Shown here: one piece after another, positions 27,632 through 36,141 of the stretch | Layout: each line of letters starts with the position of its first letter | How positions within the stretch are numbered: position 1 is the first letter of the stretch | Program-made: the position numbers and the translations under genes | Notes under the pieces: generated by a model | The model's database searches: none | What the model was told of the DNA's origin: nothing | What the model saw: only the letters and a program-made list of their open reading frames with translations | Origin: Flavobacteriaceae bacterium D16 | GTDB taxonomy: Bacteria > Bacteroidota > Bacteroidia > Flavobacteriales > Flavobacteriaceae | DNA length: 64,000 nt | Direction: 5' to 3' | NCBI GenBank assembly: GCA_021295155.1 | Contig: JAJTJC010000035.1 | Coordinates: 930,001 to 994,000, forward strand

Positions 27632-28195
27632 TTAATTTCCAACAACCACTTTGGGGTGTCTGATTATACGTTCCCCCAAGCTGAATCCATTTTCAACTAC
27701 ATCAATAATCTTTCCTTTCAGTTTCTTGTTGGGTGCCGGAATCTGAGTAATAGCATCGTGCACTTCAGCATCAAAGGTATCTCCCTGCTTTACTTTAATC
27801 TGTTCCAAACCTTTTGATTTCAAGGTTTCCTTAAGTTTATTGCTAATTAACTCAACTCCCTTAAACATCTCTTTGTCCTCCAGTTTTGACAACTCGGTCA
27901 AGGCGCGATCAAAGTCATCTAAAACAGGCAGCAGCGCAACCATGACTTCCTGACCCGCCGTCTTAAACAGGTCCATTCGTTCCTTGGAGGTACGTTTCTT
28001 ATAATTTTCAAACTCGGCAAACAACCTTAGAAATTTGTCCTTTTCCAAAGACAATTCCTCACGCAAACGTTCTTCCTCCGATACAGATTCTTCGAGATCC
28101 TTAACCTCTTCCTGATCGCTTTCTGGCGCAGTAGTTTCGTTTACATCCTCGCCTGGGAGAACATCTTCCAACTCAGATTTGTTTTTTTTACTCAT
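27632..28195 (-). CDS. grpE: Nucleotide exchange factor GrpE
   Basis: A 187-residue DnaK exchange factor. The N-terminus is acidic and disordered, then a long coiled-coil helix (about 38-100, with FLRLFAEFENYKKRTSKER), a four-helix region with LLPVLDDFDRAL, and a C-terminal beta wing AEVHDAITQIPAPNKKLKGKI. ATG at 28195 is preferred to the TTG one codon upstream. It forms a two-gene operon with dnaJ. Confidence 0.95.
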   Translation of the reverse strand: MSKKNKSELEDVLPGEDVNETTAPESDQEEVKDLEESVSEEERLREELSLEKDKFLRLFAEFENYKKRTSKERMDLFKTAGQEVMVALLPVLDDFDRALTELSKLEDKEMFKGVELISNKLKETLKSKGLEQIKVKQGDTFDAEVHDAITQIPAPNKKLKGKIIDVVENGFSLGERIIRHPKVVVGN

Positions 28196-28227
28196 CAATC
28201 GTCTGGTTTACTTCGTTTTTAGAACGG

Positions 28228-28260
28228 CAAAAGTACTGCCAATTCTTTAAAAATGTCAAA
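28228..28260 (-). promoter_or_regulatory. Candidate promoter of grpE-dnaJ
   Basis: On the minus strand TTTG (28257-28260), 21 bases, TACTTTTG (28228-28235). This matches the Bacteroidota primary sigma pattern and lies 33 bases upstream of grpE. No separate heat-shock operator was recognised. Confidence 0.55.
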
Positions 28261-28358
28261 ATGTCATTAAAAATTAGCTGTATAGTGTTATGAAGGGATA
28301 TAACCTGGGTTAAGGAGAAACCATCACGGAAAGAATGTAATTTGAATAAGGTGTGGAG

Positions 28359-29282
28359 TTACTTCTCCTCCCATTTTTGATACAGATCCTCCAGGGTCCT
28401 GCATATATTCTGATATTGGAAATTATAGCCGTATTTTTCTAGCTTCTGACTACTAACGCGTTGGCTGGCAAAGAGAATCGCGGACATTTCCCCGAAGAGT
28501 AATTTCATAACAAACTGGGGAATATTCGGTAACCACAGCGGTTTTTTAAACACTTTAGCAACTTCTCTGGTAAGTCTTTTGTTGGTGATGGGATTTGGGG
28601 CTACTGCATTAAAAACACCGCCATGGTCTTTACTGGCCAGGAACATAAATATCCCGGCAAGGTCTTCAATATGAATCCAGGATTGCCATTGTTCACCGGA
28701 GCCCATTGCGGCACCTACATAATTCTTTATCGGTTTAACAATTTGAGGCAAGGCACCTCCCTTTGAAGAAAGTACAAGTCCGATTCTCACCACTGCTGCA
28801 TTTAATCCCAAAGCTTCGAATTTTAAAGCTTCCTCTTCCCACGATGCAACCACCTGTCCAAGGAATCCGGAATCCTGAACTTCCATATCCTCTGTGTAAA
28901 ACTCGGTTGCTGAATTAGGATAGATTCCTATAGCGGAAGCTGATATCAGCGAAGTAATCTGATTATTTGTGGAATTTTCCAAACCCCTGAACAAGGTTTG
29001 TAGACTATTAACCCTGCTTGCTGCAATTTCCTCCTTATAACTTTTTGTCCATTTTTTGGCTACGGTTGCCCCCGCAAGATTTATGATGGTAGTAACTCCG
29101 TCAAAACAGGAAAGGTCAATATTACCGGTCTTCGGGTTCCAATAAAATCCCTGCAGGTCTGCTTCATTTCTGATTTTATCTTTGCGTGTGGTCAGATAAT
29201 GTACCGGAATTCCGTCCTCTTTGCATTTCCTGAGTAATTCTCCTCCAACCAATCCGGTGGCCCCGGTTATTAACAGCTTCAT
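28359..29282 (-). CDS. TIGR01777-type SDR epimerase
   Basis: A 307-residue atypical short-chain dehydrogenase. NAD(P)-binding motif TGATGLVGGELL at the N-terminus, then INLAGA, ISASAIGIYP and a DUF1731-like C-terminus (about 255-305, PLWLPNIPQFVMKLLFGEMS). The substrate is unknown; the family is annotated as sugar nucleotide epimerase or cell division inhibitor homologue without good evidence. ATG at 29282 begins MKLLITGATG. Confidence 0.9.
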   Translation of the reverse strand: MKLLITGATGLVGGELLRKCKEDGIPVHYLTTRKDKIRNEADLQGFYWNPKTGNIDLSCFDGVTTIINLAGATVAKKWTKSYKEEIAASRVNSLQTLFRGLENSTNNQITSLISASAIGIYPNSATEFYTEDMEVQDSGFLGQVVASWEEEALKFEALGLNAAVVRIGLVLSSKGGALPQIVKPIKNYVGAAMGSGEQWQSWIHIEDLAGIFMFLASKDHGGVFNAVAPNPITNKRLTREVAKVFKKPLWLPNIPQFVMKLLFGEMSAILFASQRVSSQKLEKYGYNFQYQNICRTLEDLYQKWEEK

Positions 29283-29370
29283 TCTCAATTTTTTGCAAAT
29301 GTATCGCTTTTAACACGGGGCGCTTATCCCTTTATGTAAGGTTTAACAGTCTTGTTTAAGAAAGAGATGC

Positions 29371-30045
29371 CTATGAAGATATACCCGGCTTTACTGCCCT
29401 GAGCATTTCTCTTTTCCCTGGAGGCCCGGGGAGTTTTTCAATGAGAAATCCAGCTTGTTGCATAGCCCTCCTTACACTCCCTTTGGCCGAATAGGTAACC
29501 AGAATTCCAGAGGGTAACAGGGCCTTATACATAGAACTAAAGACTGCAGGAGTCCAGAGTTCTGGTTGTACCCGTGGACCAAAAGCATCAAAATAGATAA
29601 GGTTATATGCTGGTCCTGAAGAAAAGTCACGGAAATCCATTCGTAGCTTCCTAAGTGAAAAATCAGGCGTAATAGCATGTGTATCACCCCAGGATAACTC
29701 ATGCATTTCCTGGAACGGTGTACTGCGTTCTGCAGTGCCGAGCATTTCAACATAATTAAGCTGATTTAGCTCGTCTTTTTTAACCGGGTAAGCTTCAAGC
29801 CCGGTATACCGGACAATAAGGCCCCTTTTTTGAGCTTCCTGAAATGTGATTAAGGCATTGAGCCCTGTACCAAAACCAATTTCGAGGATTGCTACATCAG
29901 TACTGTTTACCTTATACAAGCCACTCTGCAGAAATACATGATAGGCTTCTGCAATCGCTCCATGAAGTGAATGGTATTGTTCCTGCCAGTCTTCGATCAG
30001 AATGGTCCGTGAACCATCTGCTGTTTCAATAATTCTGCGCTTCAC
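29371..30045 (-). CDS. mnmD: MnmD, tRNA 5-aminomethyl-2-thiouridine methyltransferase
   Basis: A 224-residue SAM-dependent methyltransferase equal to the methyltransferase half of MnmC. Motifs: ILEIGFGTGLNALI (SAM site I), YTGLEAYPV, and YFDAFGPRVQPELWTPAVF with the MnmC/D signature DAF.P. It would finish mnm5s2U at the wobble position of tRNAs. The FAD oxidase half of MnmC is absent, as in other organisms with MnmD alone. GTG start. It is one base downstream of the DUF4920 gene. Confidence 0.9.
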   Translation of the reverse strand: MKRRIIETADGSRTILIEDWQEQYHSLHGAIAEAYHVFLQSGLYKVNSTDVAILEIGFGTGLNALITFQEAQKRGLIVRYTGLEAYPVKKDELNQLNYVEMLGTAERSTPFQEMHELSWGDTHAITPDFSLRKLRMDFRDFSSGPAYNLIYFDAFGPRVQPELWTPAVFSSMYKALLPSGILVTYSAKGSVRRAMQQAGFLIEKLPGPPGKREMLRAVKPGISS

Positions 30046-30046
30046 A

Positions 30047-30550
30047 CTACTGCTTGATCAGCACACCGGAAGCTTCGAAGCTGAAGGTTTTCTTAGGTTC
30101 AGTTATGGCGGCAATTTCCTCTGCAGATTTCCCCTCATCCTCAGCATAATGACGTTGGTCTTCCACAGTCATCATATCTACAAAGGCCTTACCGCTGACC
30201 ACCACTTCTTTTCCAGAAATATCCTTGGGTACAAAGAATGCATAGTCCTTAAACCGAACCATTGCCTCTCCTCCATCTTGTAGTTTTAGTTTCATCCAGC
30301 ATCCTTTAGACTGGCAGACCTCTTTTACCGTGGCGGAAAATTTCGTATTTACCGAATCGGAAACCGGAAGTTGCTGATACATGGCCAGCATGTCCAAATC
30401 TGACTTAGCCCCCTCAGCCTGAATTTCTGCCCCAAATGAAGCATATTCCGCTGTTTCTAAAACACTTTCCTCACTTTGTTTCTTTTTCTCCACGCTTTGA
30501 CAGCTCACTAATACTGCCAATACTCCAATTAAAATGTTAAATTTTTTCAT
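30047..30550 (-). CDS. DUF4920 lipoprotein
   Basis: A 167-residue lipoprotein with lipobox VLVSC (Cys about 17). The mature part has the DUF4920 beta fold: SATVKEVCQSKGCWMKLKL, GGEAMVRFKDYAFFVPKDISGKEVVVSGKAF. The CQSKGCW cysteine pair may bind metal or form a disulphide; function unknown. Adjacent to mnmD and divergent from ilvE, a common arrangement in flavobacteria. Confidence 0.83.
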   Translation of the reverse strand: MKKFNILIGVLAVLVSCQSVEKKKQSEESVLETAEYASFGAEIQAEGAKSDLDMLAMYQQLPVSDSVNTKFSATVKEVCQSKGCWMKLKLQDGGEAMVRFKDYAFFVPKDISGKEVVVSGKAFVDMMTVEDQRHYAEDEGKSAEEIAAITEPKKTFSFEASGVLIKQ

Positions 30551-30619
30551 TATATCTAAAGATTACATCCAGTCAACAAAGCTCAGCATTTTTCGATTAA
30601 AAAAGAAACCACAACTGCC

Positions 30620-30627
30620 TATATTTG
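30620..30627 (+). promoter_or_regulatory. -7-like element TATATTTG before ilvE
   Basis: A TAnnTTTG match 30 bases before the ilvE ATG. No good -33 TTTG at the usual spacing was seen, only TTTC further upstream. Confidence 0.45.
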
Positions 30628-30656
30628 CGTAATTTTAAGGTGCTAAAAATGATTTT

Positions 30657-31724
30657 ATGGACGTGACCACAAAGAACCTTGTAGTAGAAAAAACCAAATC
30701 TTCCAGAATTGAACAAATAGACTTCAATAATCTGCCCTTTGGTGCTCATTTCACAGATCATATGTTCATATGTGATTTTAAAAACGGGCAATGGCAAACC
30801 CCGAAGATCCAACCCTATCAACCCCTTATGATGGAGCCATCTGCTCGTGTTTTCCATTATGGTCAGGCTGTTTTTGAAGGAATGAAGGCTTATAAGGATG
30901 ATGAAGGTGGTATCTGGATGTTTCGCCCGGATGAAAATTTCAAAAGAATTAACCGGTCGAGCGAACGTTTGGCGATGCCAGCGTTTCCCGAAGAGTATTT
31001 TTTCGAAGGTTTGAAGACCTTATTGCTGCTCGATCAGGAATGGATCAAGCCAGGTGTAGGCAATTCTTTGTACATCAGGCCTTTTGTTATTGCCAGTCAC
31101 CCTGGAATTATCGCTTCCCCGGCGGAAGAATTTCAGTTTATCATCATTTGTTCACCGGCTCAGGCTTATTATGGTGGTGAGGTGCGGGTTAAAATAGCGG
31201 AAAAATATAGCCGGGCTGCCGATGGCGGATTTGGTTACACCAAAGCTGCTGGGAATTACGCCGGACAGTTCTATCCTACAAACCTGGCGAAGGAAGAAGG
31301 TTTCCAGCAGGTAGTCTGGACAGATGCCAACACCCACGAATATATTGAAGAGGCAGGAACTATGAACATTTTTGTCCGCCTTGGTGACAAACTTATAACC
31401 TGCCCTACAAGCGACCGTATCCTGGATGGAGTTACCCGTAAAAGTGTTATCGCCCTGGCGGAAAATCAGGGTATTGAGGTGGAAGTACGCCCAATTAAGG
31501 TAGCAGAATTACTGGAAGGCATGAAAGACGGGTCCCTCAAAGAAATGTTTGGTAGTGGTACCGCCGCTGTAATCAACCCAATCCTTGGATTTGGCTATAA
31601 GGGAGAGCGTTATGAACTTCCTAAAGTTGAAAATTCTTATTCCAAAACACTCAAAGAGCAATTGATGGATATTCAGTATAACCGTGCAGAGGACAAATTT
31701 GGATGGCGCTACAGAGTGAAGTAA
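30657..31724 (+). CDS. ilvE: Branched-chain amino acid aminotransferase
   Basis: A 355-residue class IV PLP enzyme, BCAT II size. Catalytic Lys in GYTKAAGNYAGQ, substrate and phosphate motifs VFEGMKAYK, EEAGTMNIF and FGSGTAAVINP. It interconverts valine, leucine and isoleucine with their keto acids. Its ATG at 30657 follows a promoter-like box. It is divergent from the DUF4920-mnmD pair. Confidence 0.95.
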   Translation: MDVTTKNLVVEKTKSSRIEQIDFNNLPFGAHFTDHMFICDFKNGQWQTPKIQPYQPLMMEPSARVFHYGQAVFEGMKAYKDDEGGIWMFRPDENFKRINRSSERLAMPAFPEEYFFEGLKTLLLLDQEWIKPGVGNSLYIRPFVIASHPGIIASPAEEFQFIIICSPAQAYYGGEVRVKIAEKYSRAADGGFGYTKAAGNYAGQFYPTNLAKEEGFQQVVWTDANTHEYIEEAGTMNIFVRLGDKLITCPTSDRILDGVTRKSVIALAENQGIEVEVRPIKVAELLEGMKDGSLKEMFGSGTAAVINPILGFGYKGERYELPKVENSYSKTLKEQLMDIQYNRAEDKFGWRYRVK

Positions 31725-31753
31725 GAATAGCTAACAGGTAGGGTAGCAAAGCA

Positions 31754-32140
31754 TTATTTATCCAGTATGGTCTTTATATCCGGAGCAAAATAATCAGGCC
31801 CTTTCAATACCTTACCATCCTCACGGTAGATGGGTTGGCCGTCAGGTCCAAGTTTACTCATATTGCTGCGCTGTATTTCTTCAAATACTTCTTCGATCTT
31901 GTACTGCATCCCATGTTCAAGGATGGTGCCGCAAAGAATATAGAGCATGTCGCCTAAGGCATCTGCGACCTCAACCAGGTCGTTGTTTTGAGCAGCCTGC
32001 AAATACTCCTTGTTTTCCTCATCCATCAGGTTAAAACGAAGCATATTCTTATCATGACCCAGGTCTGCCCGAGGTGTATCGGACACCCCCAGGCCGAAAG
32101 ACTTGTGAAAGCGCTTAACCGCTTTTATTTTCCTTTTCAT
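31754..32140 (-). CDS. MazG-like nucleotide pyrophosphohydrolase (DR2231-like)
   Basis: A 128-residue all-alpha NTP-PPase. The metal-binding helix pair is present: MDEENKEYLQA (E-E-x-x-E) and VEVADALGDMLYIL (D-x-x-x-D). These enzymes hydrolyse dUTP or related nucleotides as house-cleaning. The tail with LGPDGQPIYREDGKVLKGPDY is typical of the DR2231-like group. It is divergent from a small membrane protein gene. Confidence 0.88.
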   Translation of the reverse strand: MKRKIKAVKRFHKSFGLGVSDTPRADLGHDKNMLRFNLMDEENKEYLQAAQNNDLVEVADALGDMLYILCGTILEHGMQYKIEEVFEEIQRSNMSKLGPDGQPIYREDGKVLKGPDYFAPDIKTILDK

Positions 32141-32158
32141 TATTGTATGTATTTGCAG

Positions 32159-32166
32159 TAGCTTTG
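32159..32166 (+). promoter_or_regulatory. -7-like element TAGCTTTG
   Basis: TAnnTTTG match 16 bases before the ATG at 32182; no clear -33 partner. It supports the short-gene start. Confidence 0.4.
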
Positions 32167-32181
32167 CGTAAAAATAAGGAT

Positions 32182-32370
32182 ATGTTCAGCTCAGGACAAA
32201 TTGTATTTGCCATACTTTTTATCATTGCATTTGCGATAATTATGGTCCTTTCCTATCGAAAAGATAAACGACTGCATCAAAAAAATTATCGCGGGGTAAA
32301 ATGGGTAGGGGTTTCTTTTGTGATTTTTGTAATTCTGCTCTTTGTACTTAAAGTTCTCCTTAAAAATTAA
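32182..32370 (+). CDS. 62-residue two-helix membrane protein
   Basis: A small membrane protein. Helix one is about residues 7-24 (IVFAILFIIAFAIIMVLSY), then a basic loop RKDKRLHQKNYRGVK, then helix two about 41-60. The positive loop suggests it lies in the cytoplasm. Function unknown. The frame is open to 32143, but the ATG at 32182 lies after a promoter-like box. Small genes of this shape are often seen next to crcB or ilvE in flavobacteria, from memory. Confidence 0.65.
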   Translation: MFSSGQIVFAILFIIAFAIIMVLSYRKDKRLHQKNYRGVKWVGVSFVIFVILLFVLKVLLKN

Positions 32371-32451
32371 GCCTTTTTTTTGTCTACACCACAAAAATCG
32401 CACTAATGACAACATTATTCTATTTCTGCATTTTAAAAATAAGAAAACTCG

Positions 32452-32459
32452 TACTTTTG
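32452..32459 (+). promoter_or_regulatory. -7-like element TACTTTTG
   Basis: TAnnTTTG match 27 bases before the ATG of the 58-residue gene at 32487. Confidence 0.45.
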
Positions 32460-32486
32460 CGTTATTAAGGATAAATAAACCGACCA

Positions 32487-32663
32487 ATGGTAATTTTCTT
32501 CGCCATATTTTTTGCTTTAATTGCTGTAAACGCCTTCCTTCTTTTGTTTAGCGCGCGAAACAGCAGTGCGGGATCTGCAGATGGTAACGCATCTGAAGAG
32601 TCTAATACAGCAAAAATCTATCCTTTGGATTTAGAACCCTCAAAATTCAAAAAAGCCATTTAG
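32487..32663 (+). CDS. 58-residue single-pass membrane protein
   Basis: A short gene of 58 codons. One N-terminal hydrophobic helix (about 2-22) is followed by a polar Ser/Ala/Glu segment and a conserved-looking tail AKIYPLDLEPSKFKKAI. It lies 17 bases upstream of crcB and in the same direction, so probably in one transcript. Its helix resembles the 27-residue peptide at 16742. Function unknown. Confidence 0.6.
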   Translation: MVIFFAIFFALIAVNAFLLLFSARNSSAGSADGNASEESNTAKIYPLDLEPSKFKKAI

Positions 32664-32680
32664 TTTTATACTTTTAAGGT

Positions 32681-33052
32681 ATGAAACAGGCCTTTTTGGT
32701 ATTTCTCGGTGGAGGAATAGGAAGTTGTCTCCGTTATTTGATCAGCAAATCACTTAATCCCTTATTTTCAAATTTTTTCCTGGGAACCTTTTTGGTTAAC
32801 GTCATTGGCTGCTTACTTATAGGTATAATTCTGGGGTATGCAATCAAGGGCGCCCTTCTTTCACAAAATCACGTACTCCTTTTGGCAACAGGTTTCTGCG
32901 GTGGTTTTACCACCTTTTCAGCCTTTGCCTATGAAAACCACAACCTGTTGAAAGCAGGTGATTATCTGAATATTTCACTTTATACCCTTGGTAGTATAAT
33001 CCTTGGCGTGCTGGCCGTATTTCTTGGCTTGTGGATTTCTAAACTACTTTAA
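32681..33052 (+). CDS. crcB: Fluoride channel CrcB/FluC
   Basis: A 123-residue dual-topology channel with four membrane helices. Conserved GGIGSCLRYLIS, FLGTFLVNVIGCLLIG, and GFCGGFTTFSAFAYE (pore-lining Phe and the central Na site) are present. It expels fluoride. Usually a fluoride riboswitch precedes such genes, but I saw none here. Confidence 0.95.
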   Translation: MKQAFLVFLGGGIGSCLRYLISKSLNPLFSNFFLGTFLVNVIGCLLIGIILGYAIKGALLSQNHVLLLATGFCGGFTTFSAFAYENHNLLKAGDYLNISLYTLGSIILGVLAVFLGLWISKLL

Positions 33053-33080
33053 CATTCTCTTTATTAGTGTTTTATAAAAA

Positions 33081-33106
33081 TATTTTAGGTATAACCACCT
33101 AAAATA
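33081..33106. repeat. 10-bp inverted repeat after crcB
   Basis: TATTTTAGGT (33081-33090) and ACCTAAAATA (33097-33106) around ATAACC. It may end the crcB transcript, but no T-run follows on the plus strand. Confidence 0.5.
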
Positions 33107-33189
33107 AAGATAACCGATTTAGTTTTTTGGCTTTTTCCGGTTACCCCGCAAATATCATATTAATCAAAAACATATGTTAATAAGTATAC

Positions 33190-33209
33190 ACCCCCTAATA
33201 TGAGGGGGT
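33190..33209. promoter_or_regulatory. Nitrogen box B (distal), ACCCC-N10-GGGGT upstream of glnK
   Basis: Perfect palindrome with arms extended to TACACCCCCT (33187-33196) and AGGGGGTGTA (33203-33212). Its centre is 53 bp upstream of box C. The same 20-bp form occurs before glnII. Operator function is inferred. Confidence 0.7.
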
Positions 33210-33242
33210 GTAAATTTATTATATGATAAAAATCATATTATA

Positions 33243-33262
33243 ACCCCATTTTTTTATAGGGT
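33243..33262. promoter_or_regulatory. Nitrogen box C (proximal), upstream of glnK
   Basis: ACCCC, ten A/T bases, then AGGGT: one mismatch to ACCCC-N10-GGGGT. Its centre is 26.5 bp upstream of the -7 element TATATTTG, overlapping the place where a -33 box would be. Confidence 0.65.
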
Positions 33263-33278
33263 CCTTTGTCGATTACTA

Positions 33279-33286
33279 TATATTTG
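33279..33286 (+). promoter_or_regulatory. -7 element of glnK-amt
   Basis: TATATTTG, 25 bases before the glnK ATG. No -33 TTTG at proper distance; box C occupies that site, which fits an activator-dependent promoter. Confidence 0.6.
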
Positions 33287-33310
33287 ACCCTGAATAAACA
33301 AATTAAACCA

Positions 33311-33649
33311 ATGAAAAAAGTAGAAGCAATTATTCGTAAGTCGAAATTTGACGATGTGAAAAAAGCATTGCATCAAATTGAGGTTAACTTCTTCAGTTAC
33401 TGGGATGTAACCGGAGTAGGTAATGAGAAACAAGGACATGTATATCGCGGGATATCGTATAGTACAACAGACATTCAGCGCCGGTACCTGGAAATTGTTG
33501 TTTCTGATGAATTTCTTGAAAGAACAGTCAACACCGTATTGGAGTCTGCCTATACCGGGAATGTAGGTGATGGAAAAATCTTTGTTTCAGATGTACTTGA
33601 GGCCTATCGGATCAGAACCAAGGAAAGCGGTCACGCCGGAATCAACTAA
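33311..33649 (+). CDS. glnK: P-II nitrogen regulatory protein
   Basis: A 112-residue P-II protein. N-terminal MKKVEAIIRKSKFDDVKKAL, T-loop (about 36-55) with the Tyr that matches the uridylylation site (Y50 in ISYSTTD), and the ATP/2-oxoglutarate B-loop GNVGDGKIFV. It senses energy, carbon and nitrogen and gates AmtB. Gene pairing with amt supports the GlnK role. ATG at 33311 chosen because family starts there; the frame extends to 33266. Confidence 0.95.
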   Translation: MKKVEAIIRKSKFDDVKKALHQIEVNFFSYWDVTGVGNEKQGHVYRGISYSTTDIQRRYLEIVVSDEFLERTVNTVLESAYTGNVGDGKIFVSDVLEAYRIRTKESGHAGIN

Positions 33650-33683
33650 CACATTAAATACAATCAACTAATCATTAAAGAAT

Positions 33684-34937
33684 ATGGAAGCAGGATTATT
33701 TACAGCCAATAACGTCTGGATGATGGTATGTACCGCACTGGTGTTTTTTATGCATACCGGATTTGCCTTTTTGGAAATTGGCCTGACCAGACAAAAGAAT
33801 ACCATTAACATCCTTTTTAAGAACATTTTTATCATAACAGTTGGACTGTTGATGTATTATATAGGAGGTTTCAACCTTATGTATCCCGGATTTGAAGATG
33901 GATCCCTCGGTATACTTGATTTTGCCGGATTCGGTATTGACGCTCCTGAAAACGGGATGACTCCTGATTATGCCGATGGTGGCTACACCTGGTGGACCGA
34001 TTTTCTCTTTCAGGGAATGTTTGCGGCCACCGCCGCTACAATCGTTTCCGGAGCTGTGGCAGAAAGGATCAAGATTGGACCCTTTATGATTTTTACCATT
34101 TTATATGTCGGATTAATATATCCGATCGTTGGCTCCTGGCAGTGGGGAGGTGGATTCCTTTCTACCCTTGGCGGGGATGACGCCGGATTCTATGATTTTG
34201 CCGGTTCTACCCTGGTACACTCCGTAGGAGGATGGGGAGCACTGATTGCCATCTGGTTACTGGGATCCCGTATCGGTAAATTTGGAGATGACGGAAAACC
34301 GAGAGCGATTCCCGGACACAGTATTCCCATGGCTACTGCCGGGGTATTGATCCTCTGGCTAGGCTGGTTTGGCTTCAACGGGGGTTCTGTACTATCTGCA
34401 GATCCAACCAATACCTCACTGGTACTGGTTACCACAAGCCTGGCGGCAGCCGCTGGAGGTGTTGGTGCTATCCTGATATCTACTATACTAACTAAGAATC
34501 TTGACCTTACCATGTTCCTGAATGGGATACTGGGTGGCTTAGTAGGAATTACTGCAGGGGCGGATCTTATGTCGCCTAACGAAGCGGTTGCTATTGGATT
34601 TATTGCCGGATTGATTATCCCACTTGGAGTAGCATTTATAGACAAAATAAGACTTGACGATCCTGTTGGAGCCGTAACAGTTCACCTTATATGCGGTATC
34701 TGGGGAACCCTGGCCGTAGGGATATTTGGTGCTAAAGCCGGAGGAGATCAATTCCTATATCAGCTTACAGGCGTGGCAGCTGCAGGAGCATTCTGTTGCA
34801 TCACAGCATTCATCTTCATCTTTACATTAAAGAAAATTGTAGGAATACGGGTTTCCAAGCAAGAAGAACTGGAAGGCCTGGATATTCACGAGCATGGAAT
34901 GGATGCCTATGCGGATTTCAGACTGAATCAACACTAA
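33684..34937 (+). CDS. amt: Ammonium transporter Amt
   Basis: A 417-residue ammonium channel with about 11 membrane helices. Pore features include the twin His (one in STLVHSVGGWGAL, the other in VHLICGIWGTLAVG) and GFxxxGS-type segment WLGWFGFNGGS. A cytoplasmic C-terminal tail with KEEL-like charged residues can bind GlnK. It is 34 bases after glnK, so one operon under the nitrogen boxes. Confidence 0.96.
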   Translation: MEAGLFTANNVWMMVCTALVFFMHTGFAFLEIGLTRQKNTINILFKNIFIITVGLLMYYIGGFNLMYPGFEDGSLGILDFAGFGIDAPENGMTPDYADGGYTWWTDFLFQGMFAATAATIVSGAVAERIKIGPFMIFTILYVGLIYPIVGSWQWGGGFLSTLGGDDAGFYDFAGSTLVHSVGGWGALIAIWLLGSRIGKFGDDGKPRAIPGHSIPMATAGVLILWLGWFGFNGGSVLSADPTNTSLVLVTTSLAAAAGGVGAILISTILTKNLDLTMFLNGILGGLVGITAGADLMSPNEAVAIGFIAGLIIPLGVAFIDKIRLDDPVGAVTVHLICGIWGTLAVGIFGAKAGGDQFLYQLTGVAAAGAFCCITAFIFIFTLKKIVGIRVSKQEELEGLDIHEHGMDAYADFRLNQH

Positions 34938-34951
34938 TCAATATAAATAAA

Positions 34952-34979
34952 GACGGAGCGTTTTGCAGAACGCTCCGTC
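34952..34979 (+). other. Strong hairpin between amt and the porin gene
   Basis: GACGGAGCGTT (34952-34962) pairs with AACGCTCCGTC (34969-34979), loop TTGCAG. No T-tract follows, so it looks like an mRNA processing or stabilising hairpin rather than a full terminator. Confidence 0.65.
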
Positions 34980-35051
34980 AAATAACCATTTATTCAACAT
35001 CAATTTGACCATTATAAACCTCCACTATGTGGAGCTCTAAAACATTGAAAT

Positions 35052-36092
35052 ATGAAAACGATTATCCTTACAAATTTCGGAAAAAAAATACTTTTTTTTG
35101 CAATCCTTCTGATTGCAGGGATTGGATTTGCGCAGGAGGAGGAAGAAAGTTCTAGCCCATTTACGGTATCCGGCAGCATTGATGCGTACTTCAGGACAAC
35201 CTTTAGTGATGCAGGAGTTGCTACCACAGCCACACCAACCTCATTTGCTAACCAAACCGGTTTTGGTTTGGGTATGGCTAACCTGATCGGTACTTATGAG
35301 GCTGGTTCTACAGGAGTAGTGGTAGATTTGGTCTTCGGTCCAAGAGGTACAGAAGCCACCTTTGCCAACGATGTATTAAACGGTATAATCAATCAGGCTT
35401 ATGCCTATTGGAATGTATCAGAATCCACTACCTTGACCATAGGGCGTTTTAATACCTGGGTAGGTTATGAGGTTATTGCTCCCGGAGCTAACTTTAACTA
35501 CAGCGTTTCCTATTTATTCTCCAACGGACCTTTCTCCCATTTAGGGGTTAAAGCAGATTTTGCCTTGTCCGATGATATAAGCTTAATGCTTGCAGTGACG
35601 AACCCCTGGGACTCCAATGACATCAGTGCTAGCGGTGAATATGCGTTTGGAGGACAATTGGGTGCTTATGGACAATACCTCAACCTGTATTATGACAGCG
35701 GTAACGCTGGTGGTTTAGGATTCGAGATTGATTATACTGGTGGATTTGATTTAACCGAAGACTTTTTCCTCGGTATCAATGCAGCTTACAATAACAATTC
35801 TGAAACTGATTCCGGATTCTATGGTGCGGCGCTGTATCCTCAGTTAAGTACTTCGGAAGACTTTGCGATCGGATTAAGGGGTGAATACTTTGCCTTTACG
35901 CAAGATGGTTTCGATGATGTACCCGTTTTTGGATTGACCCTGACCGGTAGCTTAACTAAGGAAAACTTAATTATAAAGCCTGAAATACGTTTGGATAGTT
36001 TTATGGATGATAATGAACCTTTTTTGGATAGTGATGGTTTAGCCACAAACAACCTGTCCTCTTTCTTAATTGCAGCAATCTACTCCTTCTAG
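35052..36092 (+). CDS. Outer membrane porin-like protein (OmpL-like beta-barrel porin)
   Basis: A 346-residue exported barrel. Signal peptide IILTNFGKKILFFAILLIAGIGFAQ (near residue 27), then beta strands starting with FTVSGSIDAYFRTTF and ending SSFLIAAIYSF with a terminal Phe, a hallmark of outer membrane barrels. It fits the bbp2/OmpL-like porin family. Position after glnK-amt suggests a role in passage of small nitrogen compounds, as inferred from context only. Downstream of a hairpin but no promoter was seen. Confidence 0.82.
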   Translation: MKTIILTNFGKKILFFAILLIAGIGFAQEEEESSSPFTVSGSIDAYFRTTFSDAGVATTATPTSFANQTGFGLGMANLIGTYEAGSTGVVVDLVFGPRGTEATFANDVLNGIINQAYAYWNVSESTTLTIGRFNTWVGYEVIAPGANFNYSVSYLFSNGPFSHLGVKADFALSDDISLMLAVTNPWDSNDISASGEYAFGGQLGAYGQYLNLYYDSGNAGGLGFEIDYTGGFDLTEDFFLGINAAYNNNSETDSGFYGAALYPQLSTSEDFAIGLRGEYFAFTQDGFDDVPVFGLTLTGSLTKENLIIKPEIRLDSFMDDNEPFLDSDGLATNNLSSFLIAAIYSF

Positions 36093-36141
36093 ATATAGAA
36101 AAATTTTAGTTTGGTTTTGTTCAGTTTAGTTAATCTGGAGG

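Noticed and set aside
32371-32680. Fluoride riboswitch before crcB
   Set aside because: No conserved crcB motif or pseudoknot could be seen; a covariance model search would decide.
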